Source: Strigamia acuminata (lineage: Eukaryota > Arthropoda > Chilopoda > Geophilomorpha > Linotaeniidae). From it: 64,000 nucleotides of DNA. This document shows positions 1-36,217 of this stretch, piece by piece; position 1 is the stretch's first letter, and every line of letters starts with the position of its first letter. The notes under the pieces were generated by a model. It saw nothing but the letters and a program-made list of their open reading frames with translations. It searched no databases and was not told where the DNA came from. The stretch spans positions 31,956,427 through 32,020,426 of the forward strand of contig OX442315.1 of assembly GCA_949358305.1 (NCBI GenBank), read 5' to 3'. The translations under genes and the position numbers were made by a program.

Positions 1-551
1 GAGGAAAAATTGAATTTTAGAGTTCAATTCCAGCTTTCCCATTCTCTTCCTTAGTCTAAATTGCTCAAATCATGTGGGAGAATGAATAAAAACAATTTCA
101 CTTTTGTGCAATGTCATTTCCCTTTTTTTTTTCATGCTGACACTTTCATTTTCAAACATTACTCATTCCAAACAACTAAATTTCAATTTCTCTGACAAAC
201 CCTCAATGAAAATAGTATGTAAAACAAAACCAAACCTCTATAACAACAATCCTGACATTTCAATACTGATTGCGTACATAATATATTCCAAATCTTACAA
301 AATGTTGAATATTCAATCCTTTACACAGGCAAGCAGTCATCCCTCAGTGACAACTAGTGATGAAATTAAACATTAAATTCTACCACTCTCTAAATTCTTC
401 AATAAATGTTTCCCTAAACTAGATTACTGCAATCTAATTGAATTGACTGTTAATTGATAGCAGTTTCAAATAGTTGTTTTGCCAAAGTCATGTTGCAGTC
501 ACTTTTCATTAAGCTAACAATGTTGAATGCCAACACCATGTCGCAGGCATG

Positions 552-726
552 GTCCCAGGTCAACCTTGTTTTATTTTTTTAAAGCTCCTCTAAATAGTAT
601 GTAGTATTAAACATTAGTTGCTTGGCAACTGCACAGAGATACACGTTTATTGACATTTAAAAAGAGAGAAGATGCAGCAAACGTGCTTTATCCTGTGGCT
701 AAAAACAACCCTGGTTGACCTGGGAC
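552..726. mobile_element. Short inverted-repeat element (MITE), 175 bp
   Basis: The termini GTCCCAGGTCAACC (552-565) and GGTTGACCTGGGAC (713-726) are perfect 14-bp inverted repeats. No coding capacity. Near its centre is GTTGCTTGGCAAC (617-629), a palindrome resembling an RFX X-box. Confidence 0.7.
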
Positions 727-1039
727 TACAACCTAATGCAATTTTTCAGATTTGCCCAGTTGCTTCAATTCGTAGCTACTGGAGTTGCAAATTGAGTTTC
801 TCGAGAGATGAGAGTGCTATCACCAGGAGTAAATAAGCACAAATAGCTGCGCGCCAAATTTTCTACAGTCTGCGAGTGGTATTGAGAAAGAAATATTTAT
901 ATTCCAAGAACAATGGTCGAGATAACCTACATTAAGTTGGGATGATTTTACGTACAAAATAATTAGGCTAATTTATCTTCACACCATAAATTTAAAAAAA
1001 AAACACCACATACCGGTATCCCTAACTACCATCTAGCTA

Positions 1040-1059
1040 CAGTGGTTCCCAAACTTTTT
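1040..1059. mobile_element. hAT-like terminal sequence, element otherwise degraded
   Basis: CAGTGGTTCCCAAACTTTTT is the classic end of a widespread hAT family in animals. No inverted partner was found within several hundred bases, so only one end or a truncated copy seems to be present. Confidence 0.4.
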
Positions 1060-2235
1060 GGTTCACGGCTCACGTAAAGTTTCAAGATGTTTCCAGACTT
1101 TGCACTATCTGGTAAACATTTTTAAACTGGATAATTTTGGGCTAAATGCAATCACACCAATACTGTATTCATAACTAGATTCAAATGTTAGGCTACCTCA
1201 AACTTTTTGGTGCGAACAGAGTATTAAGGTTCCTCGAAGAATAATCAGTTCTTATATTCTGCGCGCAGGAGGTCCAGACGTGTTTTTGCGCCGTGGGCTT
1301 GAAAACATCTAATTGCAGACTTACAGTATTGAGCAGTGGGGAGCTACTGTAGAAAACTACATTTTAGTAGCTTTGTAATGCAGGAAAAACTCCCATTGGT
1401 TGGGCATATAACAAGCTCAAGAATAACACCTCAACAATAAACAAGAAAGTTCAAGTTCAAGATGAAGTCACTGCAAAGGCGTACCACCACTATGTTTAGG
1501 GTGTGCAAGAAACACAGGCGCAAAACCTTTAGCATGTAATTCTGAGGTACCAAAAGTAATCTCTTTAACCAGGATGGAAAGAACAGATGAATAATTAGGA
1601 TGAATAAAATTTGTAAATTCATTCTGCTTAATTAGTTTCCCACTTCTGGATTCTAAGGAATGTCGAAAGAGAGGAGATCGTTGCGTGCTAACACGGCGTT
1701 ACAAGTACTATAACACACACTTGCAATACATTTATGCACAAAACAATTCTTTTGAGGGCAAATCGATGACTAAGAAACTCGGTGACATCATCGCCATGTC
1801 GTCGAGTGACTTAAGAATTAAGAACAAAGAACATGAAGGGAATAAAATGGATAAAGGCGTCCGCAAATTGAACAATTCATATCAATTTAAATGCGGATCA
1901 ATAGCTGGTAAAGTAAATAAAGAAGCCATCCAGAGGCAACCATAAAATCATTTCAGTCAAATGGTCAATTCTAGTTCGTGTTGTTACCTTGTCAACAGCA
2001 CATGTGCTATGTTGCGAGGTTTTAACCTTAATTAGCATAGAAATTTCATAGGCAATGCTCACTTCCACGTTAATTAGCTCAAACTCAAAAGCCATTTCAC
2101 CCAATTTCAAATGCCACTAAACATAAAACCAAAACAATAACTGTAGTGAAAGAATTGCTTTGAAAAGAATTAATTTTTTGAAACTTTTGAAGAAAGAAAG
2201 GTGCAAGGTGCAAGCGACACAAATCAAGAGTTATT

Positions 2236-2773
2236 AGACCCCGGATATATATGCAAAATAAATTTCGTTATATGCGCATATAATATGCACCAAAAATTCC
2301 AATATATGCAAAAAAAAATTGAAATAAGCAAAATAAAAAAAATTATTCAAGTGAAATCAGGTGTTAAATAACAACTTAATGCCATTTCAACGTGTTCTTG
2401 ATGTAAATGAACGAAAATTAGTAATTACAATTCATTTTTTTCTATTTTTTTATTTGTATATTTGTTTACCGGTATATCTTAAACCTTTTTCCAGACACTA
2501 ATTTAGTGACTTCCCCTGATGTCTGTTTTTGGCGAAATCCTCAGTTTTCCAAACGTAAGCATACGTACATGATACGTGTCTTAAAAAAAGGCAAAAATTG
2601 GTACGTACATGTTACGTATCGTTAAAAAGAGACATAAATAGCCGTTTTTTCCCGGAAAAATGGCAATATATGCATTTATTTTCCGATTTTCGGAAAATAT
2701 GCAATTTAAGCCAATTTCAGCTATACATGCAAATATACATATGAAGCATCATTTATGCATTTATCCGGGGTCT
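2236..2773. mobile_element. Non-autonomous hAT-type element, 538 bp, with target-site duplication
   Basis: The ends AGACCCCGG and CCGGGGTCT are inverted repeats. The flanks AGTTATTA (2229-2236 and 2774-2781, overlapping the end by one base) form an 8-bp direct repeat, the hallmark of hAT insertion. TGCAT/ATGCA-like motifs are frequent near both ends. No transposase frame. A segment containing TACGTACATG is repeated inside at about 2560 and 2600. Confidence 0.75.
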
Positions 2774-3013
2774 AGTTATTACAGTCAGTAAAGGACATCA
2801 TGTTCGAAAACGATAGCCATTATACAACATAAGCGCATTCAAAAACACATGTTTTTATATCTTGCCCATGGATAATAAAATAAGACCAGGGTTTAGCCTG
2901 AAAACATGATAGACAGCTTCTACCTCGTCCATTTCTCTAACAGAAGATGAAAATCTTTTATTGTTCAAACTTCAACTCGACAAGACTTTTCTCTTACCAC
3001 TATTTCATAACTA

Positions 3014-28416
<25,403 letters not shown>

Positions 28417-28434
28417 CGTGCGCTTCGGTTATGC

Positions 28435-29075
28435 CTGGAATAATAAATAGACATTTAAAAATTAATCTTTTTTTTTCTTTCCATCAGTTTGACCTTTTCG
28501 TTTGACTCTTTCATGAAAAGAATTGGTCGCATCGTATCACCGATCGATTTTAATGCGCGAGTGGTGATTGATGCCGATTTAGCTCGTTTAGTTATTTATT
28601 AATTCACGTTTTTGTGTGTAGAAATATTTGACAACTGGCTCCGGTCGGGCTTTAAAAAACTACGTAATCAGTGTTCGTGTTTAATGATTTGCATAATTCG
28701 TGATATTCGTGACAATTATTTCATGTTAGGTGATTGATAGTACAAACCTTTTTCGTTTTTACGGCGTTAATGATAATAAAGCGCGATAAAATAAATCTGC
28801 GAGAGCAAAAATCGCCATTCCCATCCTGCCATGACAGCAGCGCCAACATTAGTAAATACAAGGTGCTGGTGGCTGATGCGCATGCGTACAAAATGGCATG
28901 TTTGTAGCTGGCCTCAATTTCTAAAAGCCGGGGTAAACAATTTGACTGCAGCGATGCGAGCGATGCAATAACTTACACCGAATTTGATAAATTGAATAAA
29001 AAATAAAGTCGCAAAATCGTTTAACACAAAATATCTCTGGTTTTTTTATTTGTACAAAAAATAATAACTGAAATT
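28435..29075. promoter_or_regulatory. Upstream region of WDR47 with an NRF1-like site
   Basis: This spacer between the WDR47 first coding exon and the 3' end of the next minus-strand gene should hold the 5' noncoding exon and main promoter of WDR47. TGCGCATGCGTA (28877-28888) matches the NRF1 palindrome closely. No ORF of note. Confidence 0.45.
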
Positions 29076-29554
29076 TTAATTATTTTTCCACATGTCTACG
29101 CATGATTGACATTCCGACTTGAGTTTAGAATAGGCGGTGCAAGTGCCAAGTACGGTGGAATTTATTAAAATCAAGTTACTTCCAAATTGTTTGGATGTTG
29201 ACTGAAAAAACCCAGGTACCCACTTGGATGGTCTTCTAAAATAATGTCTCGTTAATATCAACTGAACTGCATAAGCCGCACCAAACACTAAAAAGTAAAA
29301 AAAATAAAGCGATTACACAGACAATGTTAAAACTAAACTTGTTTTTGCTCACTCAATCCAAACGTTGTTGCAGTGTCCACTGCAGCATTAAAGTAACAGC
29401 GTCCAAGCCATGTAATGCCCTAAAAGAAATATATTAACTTAATCCTAAGCTGCTGGTTAATTATTCTTTAACAAGTTGTTACTTTTGGTACTACATGAGG
29501 TTCTGCTGAAAAGTGTATTGAAAAGTCGTCTGCCTCTTCTAACTTTTCAGCCAT
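29076..29554 (-). CDS. Small two-helix membrane protein, TMEM141-like at best
   Basis: Three exons (29554-29483, 29419-29353, 29287-29076) join in frame to a 116-residue protein ending in TAA. It starts MAEKLEEADDFSIHFSAEPH. Residues about 35-58 and 85-100 are hydrophobic enough to be membrane segments. Spacing of Cys, Arg/Pro and the end (KSEC...MW) loosely resembles TMEM141, but I cannot confirm homology. The gene lies between VARS1 and WDR47 on the same strand, 272 bp after the VARS1 stop. Clean GT/AG borders and a continuous frame support a real gene; its function is unknown. Confidence 0.7.
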
Positions 29555-29826
29555 TTGGTTAATTCTTTAATTTACAGACTAAATTCCCAAAAATATAGTC
29601 CAAATAAGACTGAAAACAAGATGTGTTCCTATTCTGATGTGTACGAGTAACCATAACAACGAATATTGTTGGTGAAATGATTGTAAAAATAGATTTTCAG
29701 TGTCGGGTGTAAAATTAATAAAAAACATGCAAAGAGTGTGTTCAAATTGTGAATAAAAATACACTTCAATACTCAGTAAACCAATACTTTATTCGGTGAA
29801 TAAAATTAGCATTAAAATTAAAAGTA

Positions 29827-32800
29827 TTACATCATTTTTAGCACGTTTAACGCTTCCGTGAGTTTCGATAATTCTCCATCGAATTGTTGCAGCTGAAATT
29901 AAATAAATTACATTTCCAAAGTCTAATCATGAATAAAATTACATACCTTTTCTTGATTAGTAGCACGAACTTCCTCGGGAACTTTAATCTCATAATCTTG
30001 AATGCCAATGGATTTTTTAAGAGAATTTATTTGTCCCAAAAGTCTCTCTTTTTTCTGCTCAAGTTTGGATATTTCCTTCTCTGGATCAATCAACCCCTAA
30101 ACGTGTTAAAAATAACATTAATTTGATAAGTTAAAACGACTTTTTAAATTTAAAAATAAACCTTTAGCATGAGGTTCACTTGACATTTATCAGACACGGT
30201 TAAAATCGCACAACCAGTTTGATCCGGTGTTTCAGTCGTGATCTTTATTTTGTCGATGTAAGCTGAAGTTGCCAGAAAGTCTTTGAACGAGTCCAATTTG
30301 TTGACTATTTCTTGATCGCTACATTTAACGCTGACTAAAATAAAATACCGTTATTGTAAGTATTTTTCTTTCATTATTAAACATTTAAACCCAAACCATA
30401 CCGTCAGCTTTAGTTTTCTTCGTTAAATTGTATTCAGAACGAGCTGAACGAATTGCATGAATGATGTTTTGCACAAATTCAACATCGTTTTCGAGTTGTT
30501 TACAGCGGAATGGAAACTGAAACGAAAAAAATCAATAAAAATTGCAACTCATAAGTGAACATCGAAGCTAATTACATCGTCGATCTCCGGATAAGGAGTG
30601 ACACAAATCGATGGTGGATCGGACGATAATCTCCGAGACAATCTCTGGAAAAGTTCTTCCGAAATAAACGGCATCAAAGGACTAATAAGGCGTAATCCGA
30701 CATCTAAACAGGTATACAGAGTATCCTTGGCAGCACGAATGGCTTTTTCATCATCGCTTGAAAAAACGGGCTTCAAAGATTCCTTTAAAATAAACAAAAC
30801 AAAAATTCTAGTTTTAATATTTCAATATTTCAGAAGAAAAAATTACCAGATAAACATCGCATAAGTCGTAAAGCCAGAAATTGTAACAGGCAGTTGTTGC
30901 TGCTGGGAAATCGTAATTGCTAAACGCTGTGTTACAAACCTCGACAGCGTGAGATAATCGACTTAAAATCCATAAATCCAAATTAGATTCATTACCGCTC
31001 AGCTGTGATTAAGATAAAATAAAATCAACAATTTTTTCTCAATAAATAAATAATTCATTTTAATTTCATACTTTAGCAGTTGAGTTTGCTTTGAAATCAT
31101 TTCCCAACGACATCAGAGCGAATTTAGTCGCATTCCACATCTTATTACAGAAAAATCTGTAGCCTTGAACACGAAGAACGTCTAAGTTTATGTCACGACC
31201 TAAAAAAAAATAAAATAAGTAAATAAATAAATAAATAAATAAATAAAATGACTATTTTGATCGTTTACCTTGAGCAGTGTACGCGCATAAAGCGAACCGC
31301 AATGCATCAGTGCCGCATTCGGGAATACCATTTGGAAAATCAGCTTTCTGTCCATCTTTAGCTTTTTGTATTTCTTTCGGATCCAAATTACTCTCTTCTA
31401 GCATTTTATAAAGTCCCTCGAGTGAGATTCCACACACAACATCGATCGGATCGATAACATTTCCTAACGATTTGCTCATTTTCCTACCGTGAGCATCTCG
31501 TACCATCGCATGAAAATAAACCTAAACAAAATCAAATTTAATTTAATTTATTTTAAAACCTTAAACGAATTACTTGTTTGAATGGAAGAGAACCGAGTAA
31601 TTTCTGGCCCATAAAGACCATTCTAGCGACCCAAAAAAATATAATATCGTGGCCAGTCTCCAATAATGTTCCGGGATAAAATGTTTTCAAGTCTTCAGTC
31701 TGAAATAAATGAATTAAATCGTTTACAAATTTTTAATAACGCAATTTCGAGCAATTTCGACCTGTTCTGGCCAGCCGAGAACGGAAAACGGAAACAAGGC
31801 CGATGAAAACCACGTGTCTAATACATCCTCATCTTGTCTCAAACTGATTTCCTCAACTGGGACTTCAAATCGAGCTGCTGCCCGCTCGAGCGCTTCTTGA
31901 TGATTACGTCCACTGACCCAATACTTATTGTCACTATCCTAAAATTTATTTCGAATACAAATTTAATTTTCAAGAAATAGTTTCCGATAATGGCGCTCTT
32001 ACAGATCCAGATTGAATCGATGAATCGTTGAATGTTACGAAATATGCTGGAATGCGATGACCCCACCAAAGCTGGCGTGAAATACACCAATCACTTATTT
32101 GTATAAAAAAAATAAAGTTATGTTAATTACAAAAAAAAAGTTTAAAAATTGATGTTGGGAGTAAATTACCGGATATTTTCCATCCAATAATTCCATGTTT
32201 TCACGTGGTAATCAGGAATTAACTTCAGTTCTCCACTTCTGACAGCTTCGATTGCATGTTGTGCCATTTCTCCACAATTCATAAACCACTGGCATTTGAT
32301 TAAAGGTTCGACAATGTCTTTTGACCGACTGTAATTAAAATGAACAACGTGAATACAATGTTAACATTAATAAATTGCATTTTGAATACTTGCAAACCGG
32401 AACGACCATCGGATTGTCTTTTGTTTCCTCATATAAACCTTTCTTCTTAAGAGCTTCGAGAACAGCCTTCCGAGCATGAAAGCGTTTTAATCCCTTGAAA
32501 AAACCAAAAAAAATAAATTATAAGTCAATTAACTTTTTAAATTAAAATTTTTTTTTTTTTTACCGTAAATTCTTTGCAGTCTCCAGTAATATTGCCCGAA
32601 TCATCAATTATATTTAAAAATGGTAAGTTGTGTCTTTTACCAACTTCGTAATCATTGTGATCGTGAGCCGGAGTGATTTTAACAGCTCCTGAAATCAAAT
32701 TTTAAACAATATTTAGTACACATTAAAATCAAAACTCAATTTAATTCATTCACCCGTTCCAAAATTGACATCAACGAAATCGTCACACACGATCGGTAGT

Positions 32801-34342
32801 CGTCTGTTGCAAAACGGATGCAACGCATATTTTCCGTGTAAATGTTTATACCGTTCATCATTCGGATGAACAGCAACGGCAGTGTCACCAAGCATCGTTT
32901 CAATTCGAGTTGTTGATACAATAATTTTTTCATCTGAAATACCAAAAAAATATATCCATATATCAAACCATTTCATTTTTCTTAATAATTTCAACTCGTA
33001 GTTAATTACCTGAACCTTCAATGGGATAAGCAAACGAAACTAAAACTCCAAACTCAATTTTTTCCTCATAACCAGGAACATTAAGCAATGTTCGACCAGG
33101 TAGTTCCATTTTATCCACTTCAATATCAGAAATCGCAGATTTCAACGTACACGACCAATTTATTAAACGGTTACTGCGATAAATGGTCCCATCATCGTGT
33201 AAACGAACAAAAGCTTCGGTGACTGCACGACACGGGCTCTTTTTGTGAACAAAATTAATTTAAAAAATGATTAAAAAATGCAGTTTAATTATTTTTTTAA
33301 AACAACTAACAGGATCCATCGTAAAACACGCTCTATCCCAATCTGGAGATGATCCCATGAGTTTAAGTTGCTCATAAATGCGTCCACCTTTCCTGTTAAT
33401 GAAATTAAAACGACCAAAATATGAGTAACACGCATCGAAATAACAAATCCCACATAAATTACTCATTTTTCCACTTCCAAACTTCTTCGATAAATTTTTC
33501 CCTTCCTAAATCATGTCGGGACAACTTCTTTTCTCTCATTAATTTCTTTTCAACGACAACTTGCGTCGCTATTCCGGCATGATCACAGCCGGGATTCCAC
33601 AGAGTCGTTCTACCTTTCATTCTGTTCCTATAAAACATAAATAACAAGTTAGAATCCTTCTTTTTTAAACTATACTTAAAGAAAATAACCATCTCGTGAT
33701 GCAGTCCTCGATGGCATTAGTAAGCGCATGACCCAAATGTAAACTTCCGGTTACATTCGGAGGTGGAATAACCATTACAAATTGTCCAGCTGGATTATGC
33801 TCAACTATATTTTTCCTCTTGAAAATTAAAAATTAATTCAAATCACGTAGAAATTAATCTTTTGTCTCTTACTCCGTATTCCGGCTTAAAAAATCCCATT
33901 TTTTCCCACCAACTGTACCAACACGCTTCCACATATTTTGGACTGTAGGAATCAGGGAGCGGGCTCAACGTATCTAAAAATACAAACAAAATTAATTCAA
34001 CTTTTTTACTTTACTGTTTTATTTTATTTTTGTACAAAACCTTTTTTCTCTCCAGAAATGGTCTCGTGTTCATACAAAATCACATCTTTCTCCTTCTTTT
34101 CTTTCTTTTCCTTTTTCTGGATGTATTGAACAAAAAAAATGATGAAATAAGTTGCGTTTTTGATGCAACGTAAACTGTTAGATTACCTCGACTGGCTTTG
34201 TTTGAGATTGTTGTTTTTCCTGCTTCTGTTTAAATTTCTCTAATTTTTCCTTCTTTTTCGCTTCTTTTTTCAATTGATTTGCACTTTTTTCAACCGAATC
34301 GCCCTCATCATTCATCGTTATAGCAGTTTCGTTCGTATCCAT
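29827..34342 (-). CDS. VARS1: Valyl-tRNA synthetase, cytosolic type
   Basis: Charges tRNA-Val with valine. About 22 exons on the minus strand, with introns mostly under 100 bp, give about 1080 residues. The N-terminus (exon 34342-34187, [15 protein letters not shown]...) is a Lys/Glu-rich tail. The class I catalytic core follows: HLGH signature in [11 protein letters not shown] (about 33.75 kb), [13 protein letters not shown] (about 33.58 kb), editing-domain blocks such as [17 protein letters not shown] (about 32.9 kb), and the KMSKS signature in [10 protein letters not shown] (exon 31521-31269). The anticodon-binding domain and the C-terminal coiled coil end at LNVLKMM. Human VARS1 is 1264 residues; the difference is the missing N-terminal GST-like domain. 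It shares a 243-bp divergent promoter with the THAP gene. Confidence 0.97.
31218..31248. repeat. AAAT microsatellite in a VARS1 intron
   Basis: About seven TAAA/AAAT units between two VARS1 exons. Confidence 0.85.
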
Positions 34343-34585
34343 ATTAATTCACGTTGGAAAATCTCTCGGAATAATCTGGTAAAGAAAGACGATGGTTTAT
34401 AATTACTTTTAACTTAAAATGTGTTGCAGACTGACACCAGAAACGTGGTCAAACCGGCTAACAGCAATGGCAGCAAAACCAAAACTAGATATATGATACT
34501 TATTTCTTCCACAAGATGGTGTTGATTGCATCTCATGATGTCACAAGTCGCCGATTGTATACGATGGCGATGCAAAAATAGTAAA

Positions 34586-36202
34586 ATGCCAAGCTGTGCC
34601 GTTTATTTGTGCAAAAATACAGACAGAAATTGCGCTAAAAAAATTTCCTTCTTTACATTTCCGAAAGAAACAATTATTTTGAAGAAATGGATAAAGGCAT
34701 GCGGTAGGAAAGACGAAATCAATATAACTGGGGAACGAGTTTGTTCCATCCACTTCAAAGACGAAGATTTTGAAAACTTTAGCCAATATCAATACGGATT
34801 TAAACCGATTCTAAAGCTAACTGTCATTCCAAACCTTCACCTAAAGGGATATAAAAAATTTGAATGTGATCAAACGAATAGAAGCAACAGATTCAAAAGG
34901 AGGTGCATTCGTAAAAATGCTCTCGAAAGACTCAAAACTTTATCCCCAAATAATAATAAAAGTAAAAGAATTTTAATTCGTAAAAGAATTCGCATTTAAT
35001 TCAATAAGGAATTGAAATTGATTATATATTTTTACTTCACAGGCGTTTGTGACTCGATTCAACATCAATCGAACCTAGGTAAAGAAATAATTTGATATTT
35101 ACAAGAAAAATTAATTTAAATTAAATTATATCGAGTATAACATTTTGTTTCAAATTACAGTGAATGCGGACAAAGAACAAGTCACAATGTCAATTCAAGA
35201 TGTCCAAGAAGTTGAAAACTCAACAAATCTAATTGAACATGTCCAAAAAGTACCAAATTCAATTCCAGATGACCAAATAGCAGCAAATTCAATTCCAGAT
35301 GTCCAGATAGCACCAAATTCTATTCCAGTTGACCAAAAAGCATCAAATTCAATTCCAGATGTTCAAATTTCAACAAATTCAATTCCAGATGCTCAAAATT
35401 CAACAAATTCAATTCCAGATGTTCAAAATTCAACAAATTCAATTCCAGGTGTTCAAAAATCAAAAAATTCAATTCCAGGTGTTCAAAAATCAAAAAATTC
35501 AATTCCAGATGTTCAAAAGTCAACAAAATCTGTTTTAGATGTTCAAAAATCCCCAAATTCCAATCTAAACTCAATTGAAGACGTTCAATACTGTAAGAAA
35601 CAATTTAATAATTTTGTATTCCCAATTTGTAATTTTATTTTGAAATTTTTTCAGGTCCCATTGACCATGACTATTCCAACACAAGTAACAACTTTGAAGG
35701 CCTGAAACGAGAAATCGACAATTTAAAGGCACAAAACAAGGATTTGAGGAACAAACTGATCAATGCCAACAGGACAACTTTAGTTATGGAAGCAAAGTTG
35801 AGAAGTCGTCAACAACAAATCATCCGTGCGAAACAAACGGCGGAAAAGTGGCAAATGAACTGGCTGGATGCGACGAAGAAATTAAAAAAGCAAACAGAAC
35901 TCGAAAGGTGTTCGAGGATTTTGAACAAAATCTTCACACGGGCGCAAATCAGACACTTGAAAAACGAAAAGAGAGTGCAATGGGATAAGGAAGACATAGA
36001 TAAAGCCATCGAACTGCAAAAAGTGGGCCTAAAAGCCTACAATTATGTGCGCGACCAACTCAAAATTCCTCTGCCCGGTTTGACGACTATCCGAAGGTGG
36101 AATTCGAGCTCTCGGGACGATTCGGGTATTCTAAAAAATCTTTTAAGCCAAAAGAAAACAAATGGCGAGTTGTTAATTACAACTGATTTTATTACAAATT
36201 GA
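34586..36202 (+). CDS. THAP zinc-finger protein with P-element-like tail and a tandem repeat
   Basis: Four exons (34586-34961, 35043-35078, 35161-35592, 35655-36202) give 463 residues. Residues 1-90 are a THAP DNA-binding domain: start MPSCAVYLC, the Trp in KKWIKACGR, the C-x-x-H pair in VCSIHF and a Pro near the end. Exon 3 encodes about 11 copies of a 10-residue repeat around NSIPDVQ. Exon 4 is a coiled coil followed by GLKAYNYVRDQLKIPLPG and TTIRRW, the N-terminal region shared by P-element transposases and THAP9. The catalytic RNase H-like domain is absent, since the stop comes soon after. I started at the ATG giving the canonical MPxxC, although an in-frame ATG lies at 34526. This looks like a domesticated P-element remnant acting as a DNA-binding protein (inference). 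Confidence 0.85.
35242..35560 (+). repeat. In-frame 30-bp tandem repeat inside the THAP gene
   Basis: About 11 units of 30 bp encode variants of xxxNSIPDVQ. Asn-Ser-Ile-Pro and Val-Gln are mostly kept, while two or three linker residues vary. The period is a multiple of three, so the frame never breaks. Confidence 0.9.
36188..36193 (-). terminator. Poly(A) signal of POLRMT inside the THAP coding sequence
   Basis: TTTATT on the plus strand reads AATAAA on the minus strand, about 25 bp after the POLRMT stop. It lies within the last codons of the THAP gene, so the two mRNA 3' ends should overlap in antisense. No other AATAAA lies closer. Confidence 0.6.
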
Positions 36203-36217
36203 AATATTTTTGTAAAT

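Noticed and set aside
104-376. Plus-strand ORF of 90 codons at the left edge
   Set aside because: Low-complexity composition and no family features.
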